Notes: generated by a model not told the origin, from the letters alone. 64,000 nucleotides of DNA from Pseudobutyrivibrio sp. (GCA_017557435.1 JAFYYR010000004.1:122320-186319); one strand, 5' to 3'. Numbered from the stretch's first letter, positions 1 through 9,849 are shown. Program-made: numbers and translations.

Positions 1-414
1 AATAACTATAAGTACGCTATTAATGATTTTTAACTTTCTAATCTGCTTAAGCTCTGGGCTATTACCAGATTTAGAAGTCACCCTATTATTTTCTTTTTCA
101 GAAGAATCATCACCCTGATTATCTGCTTCTTCTTTTAACTCTTGCTCCCCTATCGTATATACATCTTCAACCTCATCTTCAGCAAACAAGCCCGAGGCTA
201 TTAAATTCTGCCGAAGCTGAGATAAAAACCCCAATCCAATTTCAGTTGAAAACAAACGCTGATTAAGCAGCTTTTTATAAATCTGAAGAACTGTCTTCTC
301 GTCAGCTTCTTTTATCTGACCAAGAATATACTCTACAGTCTTAAGCTCCTTAGCTGCCTTCCTAGCACTTTCTTCATCGTTAAAGATATATCCACCTATA
401 TTATATTTTGCCAT
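1..414 (-). CDS. Conserved protein of unknown function, 3'-truncated
   Basis: The reading frame starts at the ATG at 414 and stays open for 138 codons to the window edge, so the C-terminus is missing. The visible part begins MAKYNIGGYIFNDEESARKA, then has a charged helical stretch rich in Lys and Glu, an acidic low-complexity linker at about residues 90-120, and the start of a hydrophobic stretch (INSVLIVI) at the edge that may be a membrane segment. That layout suggests a cytoplasmic N-terminal domain anchored by a C-terminal membrane helix. I do not recognise a named family. The 67-base gap to the next gene on the same strand shows no clear terminator, so it may be co-transcribed with the MFS gene. 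Confidence 0.7.
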   Translation of the reverse strand, partial: MAKYNIGGYIFNDEESARKAAKELKTVEYILGQIKEADEKTVLQIYKKLLNQRLFSTEIGLGFLSQLRQNLIASGLFAEDEVEDVYTIGEQELKEEADNQGDDSSEKENNRVTSKSGNSPELKQIRKLKIINSVLIVI

Positions 415-481
415 ATCTTCTACCTGAAAATGATTATATTAATATATTAGCAATTATAGACAAAAAAATCTATCAATATCT

Positions 482-1717
482 TTATTTTTTTGCATTTATT
501 CTGAAAAGTCCGTAAATACAAATCAGAACACCTGCCAGTGAAATTGCTGTGCTGAACCATAATGAGAAGGTAACACCAAATGAGAACATAGCGCCTCCAC
601 CTACAAAACTTGCAAGTGCATTAGCAAGTGTCATTGCTACTACTAAGAAGGCCTGACCCTTAACTGAATCCTTTGCTGCCATAAACTCGTCTACAAAATG
701 AACTGATGCAGGAATGAAAAGTGCAAAAGCAAGTGCCTGGAAAATCATACTAAAGTAAAGCATACCAACATTTGTAGCTATAGATGTAAATAACATCTTA
801 ATAAAGAAGAAAAATGCTGATACTCCAAATAAAAACTTTGTGCTAAATCTGTATTTTATCTTGTTGAAGAAAATCATAGCCGGAAGCTCAACTAATGCAG
901 CAAGAGCTAAAATACCACCTGTATCAGCCTCATCTCCACCTACATGACTTGTAATCTGATAAATAAAATTGTTAATCAAAACATGGCCAAAGAAAAAGCA
1001 TGTAACACCAATCATGATTACAAAGAAAGCTATGTTGTCAGTGATAAATTTCTTAACTGCTTTAACAGTAATTTCCTCTCCAGCCTGTCTTTTTTCAAAT
1101 GGATCGTACTCTTTAGCAAATGACTTAGAAGACTTGTTAAGAGTATATCTCATCCAAATAAGCACAACCATAAAACAAACTGATGCAATAAAACCAATAA
1201 TTGGAAGAGCTCTTTCTGATGTAGCCTTCATTAAATTACCTGCTACTAAACTAATAATGAAGAAAAAGAAAGAACCATTAGCTCTAGCCACTCCATAATT
1301 CATCTCAACTCCATGATCTTCTATGAAGAAATTAAGAGCATTTAAAAATGGCTGAACAAGCTGAGCAAACATAACACCAACAAAGAATGTAAGTCCTGTA
1401 GCTATGGTCTTTCCTGATGTAGTACAAGCAAGAAGCAAGTCAAGAGTTACTATAATACCAAGCACTGTCAGTACATCTACTACTGTATAGCGACTGGAAT
1501 TATCAGTATTAATTGAAATAATTGGCTGTAAAAGTGCAGCCAAAGCAAAAGCGAGTGCAAAAAGTATTCCTATACCCGCAGTAGAATACCCTCTGTCCGA
1601 AAGATAAGCTGAGCCTAGGCTGATAGCACAGCATACAATCATCCAGTAAAATCCCTGTAATAGGAAATACTGAAAATTCAATCGGAAGTCATTTGATGTC
1701 TTAAATCTTTCTAGCAT
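482..1717 (-). CDS. MFS transporter, probable sugar or organic-acid symporter
   Basis: The 411-residue protein is almost entirely hydrophobic with about twelve membrane helices and a charged central loop at about residues 195-220 between the two six-helix halves, the normal Major Facilitator layout. The short N-terminus (MLERFKTSNDFRLNFQYFLL) resembles the MFS_1-like group that includes the phenylpropionate and oligosaccharide:H+ symporters. No residue I can see fixes the substrate. A Shine-Dalgarno AAAAGGAG lies upstream of the ATG. It is divergent from the exported phosphatase-fold gene, with about 120 bases between them. Confidence 0.8.
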   Translation of the reverse strand: MLERFKTSNDFRLNFQYFLLQGFYWMIVCCAISLGSAYLSDRGYSTAGIGILFALAFALAALLQPIISINTDNSSRYTVVDVLTVLGIIVTLDLLLACTTSGKTIATGLTFFVGVMFAQLVQPFLNALNFFIEDHGVEMNYGVARANGSFFFFIISLVAGNLMKATSERALPIIGFIASVCFMVVLIWMRYTLNKSSKSFAKEYDPFEKRQAGEEITVKAVKKFITDNIAFFVIMIGVTCFFFGHVLINNFIYQITSHVGGDEADTGGILALAALVELPAMIFFNKIKYRFSTKFLFGVSAFFFFIKMLFTSIATNVGMLYFSMIFQALAFALFIPASVHFVDEFMAAKDSVKGQAFLVVAMTLANALASFVGGGAMFSFGVTFSLWFSTAISLAGVLICIYGLFRINAKK

Positions 1718-1772
1718 AATATTAAATCTCCTTTTAGTACATTATAGTAAATCCTTGCAAATATATCAAAAA

Positions 1773-1801
1773 TTCACTATGTGTGGATAATGTGATAGAA
1801 T
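1773..1801 (+). promoter_or_regulatory. Candidate promoter for the 1842 gene
   Basis: TTCACT (1773-1778), a 17-base spacer and TAGAAT (1796-1801) preceded by TG one base upstream, an extended -10 arrangement. The site lies in the divergent gap between the MFS gene and the gene at 1842. It is assigned by eye only. Confidence 0.35.
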
Positions 1802-1841
1802 GTAACAATCAACTTTTAGAAAGGAACAGAATATATTAGTT

Positions 1842-2924
1842 ATGAAAAAAACAATCAAGACCGCATTAATTCTATTACTCTCTCTTATATTGATTGTATT
1901 AGGTTATCTTGCTTACTTATTAATTGCATATCACAGAATAGATGACAATCTAACTCTTGATATATCAAACAGCGGCAATCCGGCAGATACTATTAATGTC
2001 GGTGAAACCTATAGGATATCCTCAGCAAATGTAGGATTTGGTGCCTACTCTGATGACTTCTCATTTTTTATGGATGGAGGCACAGAGTCATGGGCATTTT
2101 CAAAAGATGCTGTAAATAACAATATCACAAATGAAGCACTCCTCTGTCAGTCATTGAATCCTGACTTTTATCTATTTCAAGAAGTGGATTTAGATGCTAC
2201 TCGCTCATATCATGTGGATGAAGCAGCCCTTCTTACACAGGAAATATCAAAGGATAACGAGGATTTAAGCTGTACATTTGCTGTAAACTATGATAGTCCA
2301 TTTTTAATGTATCCTGTAACTCAGCCTCACGGCAAATCAAAATCAGGACTTCTTACAGTAAGCAGTGTCACAATAAATGATTCACTGCGCCGCCAGCTTC
2401 CTATCGAAACTGGACTTACTAAATACCTAGATTTAGATAGATGCTACGTGAAAAACTATATAAACGTAGACAACGGCAAACAGCTTGTGTTATTCAATGT
2501 GCATCTTTCAGCATATACTACTAACCCAAGCACAGCCACCAATCAAATCAAAATGCTTACAGAAGATATGCAAGCGGAATATGATGCTGGCAACTATGTC
2601 ATAGTAGGCGGCGACATGAACAAAGACCTATTAGGTGATTCCTCTGTATATTTTGGAGGTGATAAGGAAAGTCATCCATGGGCCAAAACATTCCCAACTG
2701 AGCTATTGCCTGAATCATTTGAAATAGTAGGTCCAGTAGATGAAGACAATCCAGCACCATCCTGCCGTAATGCTGATACACCATATAATGAAAATACATT
2801 TGTGCTTACTGTAGACGGATTTCTCATCTCATCAAATGTGGAACTTGTTGATGCAAATGTGTTAAATACAGAGTTTAAATACTCTGACCACAATCCTGTC
2901 TACATGGACTTCATTTTGAAATAA
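1842..2924 (+). CDS. Exported endonuclease/exonuclease/phosphatase-family protein
   Basis: 360 residues. An N-terminal membrane helix (about residues 5-30) anchors or exports a domain with the ordered signatures of the EEP (DNase I-like) fold: an Asn in SSANVGFG, a metal-binding Glu in FQEVD, His in FNVHLS, Asp and Asn in GGDMNKD, and the terminal SDHNP motif. The catalytic residues all appear present, so the protein should be an active Mg-dependent phosphoesterase outside the membrane. The substrate (nucleic acid, phospholipid or other phosphoester) cannot be read from the sequence. Its stop codon directly abuts the stop codon of the convergent gene at 2925. A GC-rich dyad at 2931-2956 without a T-tract may act as a weak terminator. 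Confidence 0.8.
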   Translation: MKKTIKTALILLLSLILIVLGYLAYLLIAYHRIDDNLTLDISNSGNPADTINVGETYRISSANVGFGAYSDDFSFFMDGGTESWAFSKDAVNNNITNEALLCQSLNPDFYLFQEVDLDATRSYHVDEAALLTQEISKDNEDLSCTFAVNYDSPFLMYPVTQPHGKSKSGLLTVSSVTINDSLRRQLPIETGLTKYLDLDRCYVKNYINVDNGKQLVLFNVHLSAYTTNPSTATNQIKMLTEDMQAEYDAGNYVIVGGDMNKDLLGDSSVYFGGDKESHPWAKTFPTELLPESFEIVGPVDEDNPAPSCRNADTPYNENTFVLTVDGFLISSNVELVDANVLNTEFKYSDHNPVYMDFILK

Positions 2925-4136
2925 TTAAGCGCGGCTAGCCTTTGGGCTAGTTCCGCATAGCTTATCAACAGATTTGATGATTTCCTGAATTTCAGGAAGA
3001 TAGTGCTCATGCTCTGTCATGAGCCTATCGATTTCATCTCTTTCTTCCTGGACAATTCGTCTATGATCCTCGATTCTATCTCTGATTTTCTTGCGGCGCA
3101 TAACAAGTCTGTGGCGACACTCTGACATATCCTGGCGGTCAATTAAAGCATTAACCTGATTGAGCCAGATTTTGTCATCTGCAAGACCAATCTCAGAAAG
3201 TATTCTCTCAAGCTTATCATTGTAAAACTCAAGATCATAATTATTCTGGATATACCTCTTTTGATCACGAATCTTGTCCTGATATTGTTCCCAAACATAC
3301 TGTAGTTCAGCAGCTGATGAAACGTGATATTTGTCTTTTATGTATTCAATGCCATTAGTGACATTTACATACTTCATTCTCTCAACATTAAGCACACTAA
3401 TTGCTTGATTGAGATGAACAATGGCTTCATGATTTCCCTTAACAATTGAATTCTGTCTAAGGAACACAATAAAACCGCTTGTAGCACATATAAATAAAAC
3501 TATATAAACCCATATATAAATATCTGACTTAGTAGAATTCTGGGCTGCATTATACATAACATAAAGAAGCATCAAAAGAGCCATAAAGCTAACCATAATT
3601 ATGGATGCCATTTTCTTAAAGAGCTTTTTCTGCTCTCTAAGTTCTTCTCTTTCTATCTCCCAACGGCTCTTCTCACCCTCCATATAGGAAAGGCTTCGCT
3701 TTATTTTAGCCTGATAAATCTCATTGTCTATATATCGATTAATAATCTCAGGCATGTCCTTTTCGTCGCTTGAAATTACCTGGAATTGCTCCTCGGTAAT
3801 ATTGCGCTCAATCCCCCTGCTATTAAGGAGACTCTCCTCAAGCTCGCAGATTTTAGAAGCAGTATTCCTAAGGACCTTTGCCTCTTCCTTCGGCATACTC
3901 TCAATAGCCTTAATATCATTAAGATACTGAGTAACAATTCTGTATTCCGTCTTTTGCTTCTCAAGCTCCTTGGTGGAAGCAATTATCTGCTCACAGGAAT
4001 CCAAAATATAATGCTCAAGCTTCTTAGGATTCCAGGTATCAATACCCTCAATTTGAGAATACACCCTACTAAAAGCATCATCGATTTTGGCTGCCTTAAG
4101 TTCCTTTTTCTTTTTACGATTTGTAAATAAACCCAT
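2925..4136 (-). CDS. Coiled-coil membrane protein, last gene of the Hsp70-like operon
   Basis: 403 residues. A basic N-terminus (TNRKKKKELK) is followed by long heptad-rich helices to about residue 175, two closely spaced membrane helices (about 177-196 and 206-226), and more coiled coil to the C-terminus, including an Arg/Lys-rich stretch (RHRLVMRRKKIRDRIEDHRR). Both ends are therefore probably cytoplasmic, with a short external hairpin. I do not recognise a characterised family. It follows the TPR-like gene by 15 bases on the same strand and is the only clear membrane protein of the four-gene cluster, so a plausible role is to anchor the complex to the membrane. That role is inference. Confidence 0.8.
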   Translation of the reverse strand: MGLFTNRKKKKELKAAKIDDAFSRVYSQIEGIDTWNPKKLEHYILDSCEQIIASTKELEKQKTEYRIVTQYLNDIKAIESMPKEEAKVLRNTASKICELEESLLNSRGIERNITEEQFQVISSDEKDMPEIINRYIDNEIYQAKIKRSLSYMEGEKSRWEIEREELREQKKLFKKMASIIMVSFMALLMLLYVMYNAAQNSTKSDIYIWVYIVLFICATSGFIVFLRQNSIVKGNHEAIVHLNQAISVLNVERMKYVNVTNGIEYIKDKYHVSSAAELQYVWEQYQDKIRDQKRYIQNNYDLEFYNDKLERILSEIGLADDKIWLNQVNALIDRQDMSECRHRLVMRRKKIRDRIEDHRRIVQEERDEIDRLMTEHEHYLPEIQEIIKSVDKLCGTSPKASRA

Positions 4137-4151
4137 TTGAACTCTCCCGAA

Positions 4152-4985
4152 TTATATTTTGCAAAGCTTAATATATTCCTTTTTCCAACTATTAATTATG
4201 TTAGTCATTACCTCCTTAGATGACTCACGATTAGAATCATCTGAAAGTAAATCATTAACAGCCCTGTCAAAATCTATTATCTTTTCGTTATTGGTAGCTC
4301 CTAAGATTATGTTGTTAACCTCATAAATATCATCATTAGGAACTTGATATTTCTTTACATACTCCTGAAAGCCCTCTTCATTGTGGGCACATTTATTAGC
4401 ATATAAAAGACAGTATAAAGTCTGCTTTTTATGGTTGCGCTTATATCCCTCATCGAAGCACTTAATAGCCTCATCAAATAAAAACAGCTTGGCAAATGCA
4501 CATCCTAAATTGTGATAAACATCTCCTTCTGTAACAGCAGACATCTGCTTAGTCAAATCATCAGCAAGGAGTGTCTCGTACTCATATACTGCATCTATAA
4601 GCTTGTCACCTGCCATAAGCCTATCGGCACGTAGCTTTCTACGCTCCGGCTCTGACTTATTCTCAAATGTGGAAATAATAGATAGGACATCCTTTATTTC
4701 CTTATTGGAAGAATAGCCATTGGCACTGAGAATATGTCCAACAAAAATATGTAAAGGCGCATTGCTTTGAACCAACCCAAGCAACTCCTTTGCAAGAGTC
4801 TGATTTTTAAGCTCTCTGCCAATCCAATTACAAAGCTCTGGGCTCATTAACTTAGAAGAAAGCAAATATACATTATTTAAAATGTAATAACTAAGCTCCT
4901 CCAGCGAGTATACATTCAAGGATGCTTCCTCAATGTAATAAGGTGAAGCCGCTATTGAGTTTTTGCAAATGATTAATGTACTCAT
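4152..4985 (-). CDS. Helical TPR-like protein, third gene of the Hsp70-like operon
   Basis: 277 residues with no signal peptide or membrane segment. It reads as all-helical. The middle (about residues 145-205) has recognisable TPR spacing: AVYEYETLLADD, then YHNLGCAFAKLFLFDEAIKC, then a following helix pair. TPR proteins commonly act as co-chaperones or scaffolds, which fits the Hsp70-like gene directly upstream (8 bases between them). The N-terminal 130 residues look like a separate helical domain that I do not recognise. Function is not established. Confidence 0.75.
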   Translation of the reverse strand: MSTLIICKNSIAASPYYIEEASLNVYSLEELSYYILNNVYLLSSKLMSPELCNWIGRELKNQTLAKELLGLVQSNAPLHIFVGHILSANGYSSNKEIKDVLSIISTFENKSEPERRKLRADRLMAGDKLIDAVYEYETLLADDLTKQMSAVTEGDVYHNLGCAFAKLFLFDEAIKCFDEGYKRNHKKQTLYCLLYANKCAHNEEGFQEYVKKYQVPNDDIYEVNNIILGATNNEKIIDFDRAVNDLLSDDSNRESSKEVMTNIINSWKKEYIKLCKI

Positions 4986-4993
4986 AAAACACC

Positions 4994-6226
4994 CTACTTA
5001 ATTGAAATAATATGCTCCCACTTTTTACCGGAAGCTGCTGATATCTCCCCAAATCCCAAATCCGTAATTGCGATAGAAACTGCCACGTCTGAAACAGGAC
5101 TAGCCTCTATGCGAAGTCTTGTAGTTCTATTTTCTCTCTTAGGCATATCTGTAAGCTCAAGGACCTCTGTATGTGCCTCTCTAGACTCAGGTCTTTGAAT
5201 GAAAAATTCTATTTCAGGTTCTCCGTCAAGAATAACCTCGCACTCTCCCTTAACATCGTACCAGCTCTGACCTGCATCGATAAGGGTAAAAAATTTCATT
5301 ACATTATTATCTAGAATCTTGATTGAAAGATTCATCTTAAGATCATTGTCACCTATAAAAATAAATGGCCAATCTCTATTGCCTTCCTTAATGTAGCCTG
5401 CGTAGCATGCCCCCTTAGAATAGAGATTCTTGCCTAAAAATACCTTGCGACCCTTACATAATTTTGTAAGAGAAGCCTTCATCCAATCTCCATCGAAACC
5501 ATCTCCAACAAGATAAACAGATGAGTATAGCTCATTGCCAATGGTATCTGTAACAATCTTCTCAAAAAGCTCGTCACGATTGTCTATGATATCTCCATGA
5601 TTAGCCACATCCAGTGTAATGAGCTGCGGTCTAGTACTTTGATTTCTATTTAAAACACAAGAGATAACATTGGAACCGCTGTAATCAAAAAGTGCCACCT
5701 TATATAAGAATAATTCTGGCTTTTGTGAAAGGGCGTAATAATAGAAGCATTCATTTCTATCTATTAACATCAATTGCTTAGAAGTAAAGCCAAGCTTAGA
5801 AGCTACATAATTCATAAGCTCCATAACTTCAAGGCTAACCTGCTCCACACAAATTATTAGCTTTTCAATGCTATCCATGGCCGCCATAGGACCTGGTATA
5901 GAAAAAATCTTATTAAAGAATATTACAAGTAAATCCTGAGCTTCATAGGAGCCATCGTCAATGAAAACCATCTCTTTTTTAAGAGCAAGATTAAAAAGAT
6001 CCTCAACTAAAACAGCCTCCTTAGTACGGCTGCGCTTAATAGCCTCATCACCAAAAAACCACTGGCTCATGCCAACTCTTTTAGCTACTGTAGTAGGGAT
6101 AGAATATGATTCTTCTCCAAGTACAGTACTAACCGTAGAAGGCTCAGCCATGTCAGACTTATACAAGCTGACAACGGTTGATTTAGTGCTTATATCAATT
6201 CCTAAAAAAGCTCCCTCTGAACTCAT
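4994..6226 (-). CDS. Degenerate Hsp70/actin-fold ATPase-like protein (DUF5716-type)
   Basis: 410 residues. The first 280 follow the Hsp70 nucleotide-binding domain in order. A phosphate-1-like loop LGIDISTKST is at 8-17 (compare IGIDLGTT of DnaK). IPTTV is at 43-47 and FGDEAIKRS at 58-66, matching the TPSVV and GxxAK positions. A helix-strand run occupies 120-168, followed by the phosphate-2-like DYSGS at 181-185 (normally DxGGGT) and an adenosine-like VYLVGDGFDG at 237-246 ending in KGACYAGY at 271-278. About 290-410 is beta-rich, like a reduced substrate-binding domain. From memory Pfam calls this family DUF5716. The altered phosphate-2 loop suggests weak or absent ATP hydrolysis. It sits 19 bases after the giant gene and 8 before the TPR-like gene. 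Confidence 0.75.
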   Translation of the reverse strand: MSSEGAFLGIDISTKSTVVSLYKSDMAEPSTVSTVLGEESYSIPTTVAKRVGMSQWFFGDEAIKRSRTKEAVLVEDLFNLALKKEMVFIDDGSYEAQDLLVIFFNKIFSIPGPMAAMDSIEKLIICVEQVSLEVMELMNYVASKLGFTSKQLMLIDRNECFYYYALSQKPELFLYKVALFDYSGSNVISCVLNRNQSTRPQLITLDVANHGDIIDNRDELFEKIVTDTIGNELYSSVYLVGDGFDGDWMKASLTKLCKGRKVFLGKNLYSKGACYAGYIKEGNRDWPFIFIGDNDLKMNLSIKILDNNVMKFFTLIDAGQSWYDVKGECEVILDGEPEIEFFIQRPESREAHTEVLELTDMPKRENRTTRLRIEASPVSDVAVSIAITDLGFGEISAASGKKWEHIISIK

Positions 6227-6245
6227 AAAACTCCTTCACTCAATA

Positions 6246-9200
6246 TTATAATATCGAGAAAATATTATTGGTAACTGTCTCAAGCCCCTGATACTTTTTC
6301 ATTGAAGCAGCAAGTGCTTCCATCTCACCGTAAAGACTGTGGCGAGAAATATCATTCATAAGAGCATATCTGCCAGCTGTGTTATCAAGCTCATCGCTGG
6401 CAACAAATGTATCGCTCTTAAGTGGCTCTTCAGACTGTTCATCACAATAGATTTCGTATTTAAGCTCGTCTCCATAGAACAGAATAAACTGCTTAACATA
6501 CAAGCCGTCATACATCTCTATCATATCCTCTTCCACTGCCTGTCCACCATTTATAGAATAAGCAATGGTAATAGATTGACGTGGGTCATTGTTAAATTCA
6601 ATAAAGTGTTTGTCATAGAGATGGTATTTGATCTTAAGCTCCTGATTGCATCCTGCAAAGAAGCCAAAATACTGATTTCTAAGTATTGCATCAGCAAGTA
6701 AAATATCAAGCATCTCCATGTCATCCTTATCTAATTCCTTAGAGGTACACAGGTATTTTAAAAGGGCGATTCTCATACTTTCATTAACAGCAAGTCCCTT
6801 TTTATATCTATTGTAAATATAAGAGAAAATAATCTCTGGAATATCCTGACCATCTGAAAGATATGCATGAGCCTGATATGTAAGGAATGCCTCCACAATC
6901 ATCTTGTTGTTCTTGCGAGCAGCATAGGCCTCAAAAATATCCATTATTCCATCTGGAAGGAAATCTCTATATAAAACCTGAGTTATGATTCTCTCAGCAA
7001 ACTCTACAACATCCTCACCTTTTTCATAGGCATTATCAAAGACCTTCATCATGGTCTTAGTAGGACCTACATAAAAACGAATTAGGTAACGAATCATATC
7101 GCTATGATACAATCCCTCTTCTGTCAAATGAGCTACAAGACTAACTAAAAAGTCATCTAGCTTCTCTGGATTTTGATTGATCATAAACTGGCATAGCTTT
7201 TTCGCTGCCCCATTATCAAGAGAAGTTGCGTTAGTATTTTTAATCATATAGTAAGCTTCTTCGTATTTGCTCCTATAGATAAATACCTCAAGAACAGATG
7301 CTATGGTTGCTGCATCTAAAGACTTCAGGTCAGCCTCATTCATAAAATGCTTTTCGATGATAGCTTCTCTATCATTAAATCTGAGTATCTCAATAATCTT
7401 AGGATAAAGCTCTCTAAGGTAATCAGCAGAAAGCTGCTTAGAGTTAATGAGAAGCTCTGCCTCATCTGCATCCTGCTCAGATTTTTCATTAACCTCAGCC
7501 TTATTTTCAATATCCAAAATGGCATAAGGTAGATTGAGAGGTGTAAGGCTTCTAAGTGTACCCATATAAGCCTCTGGATGTATAACATCCTCTATCAAAT
7601 ATGCATCCTCATCCACAAATAAAAAGCCATTTTCATCTTCTAAGAAAATAACACCCTTTTTCCCGATATAAGGAAAATAAGCCTTATGATCGTAAATATT
7701 GGCTATGGTAGGTGCTCTAAATTCATCCTGATAAAGGAAGATTCTATTAACATCAGAGTTAATAACTGCAATCTTTTTCTTAAAAGAAAGCTCCGATACA
7801 AGACGAGCAATCTCAGAATCAAAGATTCCCATCTCCATAAGTCGCTGATAACATACAGCTAAATTATCATCCAATCGACCTATTTTTAACTGTTCAAGAG
7901 CAAAGGTCTCAATAGCAGACTCATACTGCTCGTAAGTCTCAGGATCCTCAGCCTTGTGCAAAATAATATTGGCATACAACAAAGCTTTCTTTTCTGGTGA
8001 AAGCTCGTTATTGTACTTGAAAAACATAGTAAGAAGCTTAGGAAGCTTATCAACTGAATAGTCAGGCAGGCTCTCCATATAAGCCTCAAAAAGCCCTGAC
8101 ACATGTAAATTAGAATCTATAGCAAGCTTAAACCACTTAAGAAATCTATCCTCTACATAATTAGCCTTAAGTAAGTATGTGACAATGCCAAGTAAAAGCT
8201 TTAAATCAGGATATACCTTATAGCATTCCTCTAAGATAGGAAGAACCATAGGGTTATAGGTGCGCTCTGTTTCAAGTACATGAACCATCTGGATTGCTAT
8301 GTCATTATTAATAGCCTTTTTCTTGCGAGCCCAATTAAGAATCTTAACTGTAAGCTCATCAAAGCCAGAAATAAGATATGGGTCCTGTACAAATATATAG
8401 TAGGCCTCTATGTATAAAAGGGGCGAATCAAAGCCATCATTAATCCACTCACCTATATCACGAAGCTTGGCAGTTGGATTCTTAATATATTCCTTGCGAA
8501 GGAAAAGAAGGAACCAAAAAATTCTCACATCATCGTAATGCTCTCTAAAAATAGACTCAATAGTCTCAGTAAGTCTATCTACATAGCCTTCTTCTCGCTC
8601 GATAAGAGTGCAAATATAAAGCAAAAATGCCCAATCTCCACTGCCCTTATCCTCTATGGTGCGCTTCAGATCCTGAATAATCCAAAGAGCCTCCTGCTTT
8701 TGATTATTAGTCACATATAAAAGGGCCTTCATCAAAAGAATATAATTGTCATCTGCAAGGTCTGGAGCCAAAGAATCTATCATCTCAAGAGTCTTAGTGC
8801 ACCACTGACCTGTAGTAATATTTCTAAGTCTGAAATCCTCATAAAGACGGCAAGCATTAAGCTTGATAAGATTAGTCTCATGGGTAACTGTATCAAGGAC
8901 TGTGCCCTCCTTGTCCATAGTGGCAAGGATTGTAATCTCCTTGTGGATATTGCGGTAATCAAAAGAAATGCGAGCGTAGTTAAGACCAGCATGCATCTTT
9001 TCCTTGTGAACGTAGTAGTTCATGGTAAAAATGGAGCCAAGGAAAAAGTCAGATGTAATATGGCTCTTATCGATTGAGACAAAATCCGCATCACAAGACA
9101 CAGCAATATCAATATAGCCCCAGGTAGATCTGGTGATTTCTATCTCACCCTTGATATTCTCATTAATCTCGTAGTACTTATCGCATCTTTCATCAAGGTC

Positions 9201-9779
9201 AAAAGTCATCTTCTCCTTAAGACCACATGAAACTAAAAACTCATCTACATTGATAGCTGAAATAGGCGCAGCCTTAAAGCCTCTGTATAGAAGGCGAGTA
9301 CGCTTATCCATATCTAATATAAAATTGGCAAATCTATCTGAATAGAAAAGAGAAACTGCCTCTGTAAATCTATTTTGAGCAAAGTCTGCATACTCCTGAA
9401 GAGTACGAATCTCCCCATTAGAAGAAATGAGCGGTGGCTTAATGTAGCTAATCGTAAAAGGTATGTACTTCTCCACACCAACTGCTACAATTACAAAATC
9501 GCCGCTTAGCTCCTCCCCGACTTTAAAATTTAAATCATCAACTGAATAGTGTATTTTAACATTGACACTATCAAATAAAGGCTCCTGGATTTTGATATAA
9601 GGATTGGTGCAATAGATTACACCTCTGATTTTTACATCATTAAGACTCTTAAAAGAAATCTCCCCTGAAAAAGAATCATTAATAAAGCAAGTCTCTTGGA
9701 TTTGCTCAATATCAAACTCAATATTTGGTTTTAAGTCGCCGAATTTATCCTCTGAAATTCGATAGATTCTTTTTCTCAA
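6246..9779 (-). CDS. Giant beta-sandwich and helical-repeat protein (DUF5717-type)
   Basis: 1177 residues, first gene of the four-gene operon. It has no signal peptide or membrane helix. The N-terminal third is mostly beta-strands that read as two beta-sandwich-like domains (about 1-115 and 190-310) separated by a helical piece. The region from about 320 to 690 is a helical solenoid with TPR-like pairs, broken by a beta-rich segment (about 690-770). A second helical solenoid runs to about 1030, and a final beta domain precedes the C-terminal helices. From memory this matches Pfam DUF5717. Translation seems to start at a TTG: AGAGG lies seven bases upstream, and the nearby ATG is out of frame. 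A large scaffold for the Hsp70-like protein is the simplest reading; the function is unknown. Confidence 0.75.
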   Translation of the reverse strand: MRKRIYRISEDKFGDLKPNIEFDIEQIQETCFINDSFSGEISFKSLNDVKIRGVIYCTNPYIKIQEPLFDSVNVKIHYSVDDLNFKVGEELSGDFVIVAVGVEKYIPFTISYIKPPLISSNGEIRTLQEYADFAQNRFTEAVSLFYSDRFANFILDMDKRTRLLYRGFKAAPISAINVDEFLVSCGLKEKMTFDLDERCDKYYEINENIKGEIEITRSTWGYIDIAVSCDADFVSIDKSHITSDFFLGSIFTMNYYVHKEKMHAGLNYARISFDYRNIHKEITILATMDKEGTVLDTVTHETNLIKLNACRLYEDFRLRNITTGQWCTKTLEMIDSLAPDLADDNYILLMKALLYVTNNQKQEALWIIQDLKRTIEDKGSGDWAFLLYICTLIEREEGYVDRLTETIESIFREHYDDVRIFWFLLFLRKEYIKNPTAKLRDIGEWINDGFDSPLLYIEAYYIFVQDPYLISGFDELTVKILNWARKKKAINNDIAIQMVHVLETERTYNPMVLPILEECYKVYPDLKLLLGIVTYLLKANYVEDRFLKWFKLAIDSNLHVSGLFEAYMESLPDYSVDKLPKLLTMFFKYNNELSPEKKALLYANIILHKAEDPETYEQYESAIETFALEQLKIGRLDDNLAVCYQRLMEMGIFDSEIARLVSELSFKKKIAVINSDVNRIFLYQDEFRAPTIANIYDHKAYFPYIGKKGVIFLEDENGFLFVDEDAYLIEDVIHPEAYMGTLRSLTPLNLPYAILDIENKAEVNEKSEQDADEAELLINSKQLSADYLRELYPKIIEILRFNDREAIIEKHFMNEADLKSLDAATIASVLEVFIYRSKYEEAYYMIKNTNATSLDNGAAKKLCQFMINQNPEKLDDFLVSLVAHLTEEGLYHSDMIRYLIRFYVGPTKTMMKVFDNAYEKGEDVVEFAERIITQVLYRDFLPDGIMDIFEAYAARKNNKMIVEAFLTYQAHAYLSDGQDIPEIIFSYIYNRYKKGLAVNESMRIALLKYLCTSKELDKDDMEMLDILLADAILRNQYFGFFAGCNQELKIKYHLYDKHFIEFNNDPRQSITIAYSINGGQAVEEDMIEMYDGLYVKQFILFYGDELKYEIYCDEQSEEPLKSDTFVASDELDNTAGRYALMNDISRHSLYGEMEALAASMKKYQGLETVTNNIFSIL

Positions 9780-9849
9780 AACATTACCTCTTTCACATTA
9801 GTTTGCAAAAATAAGCCTTTGCACACTAATCCTAGCATATTCATAGTCA

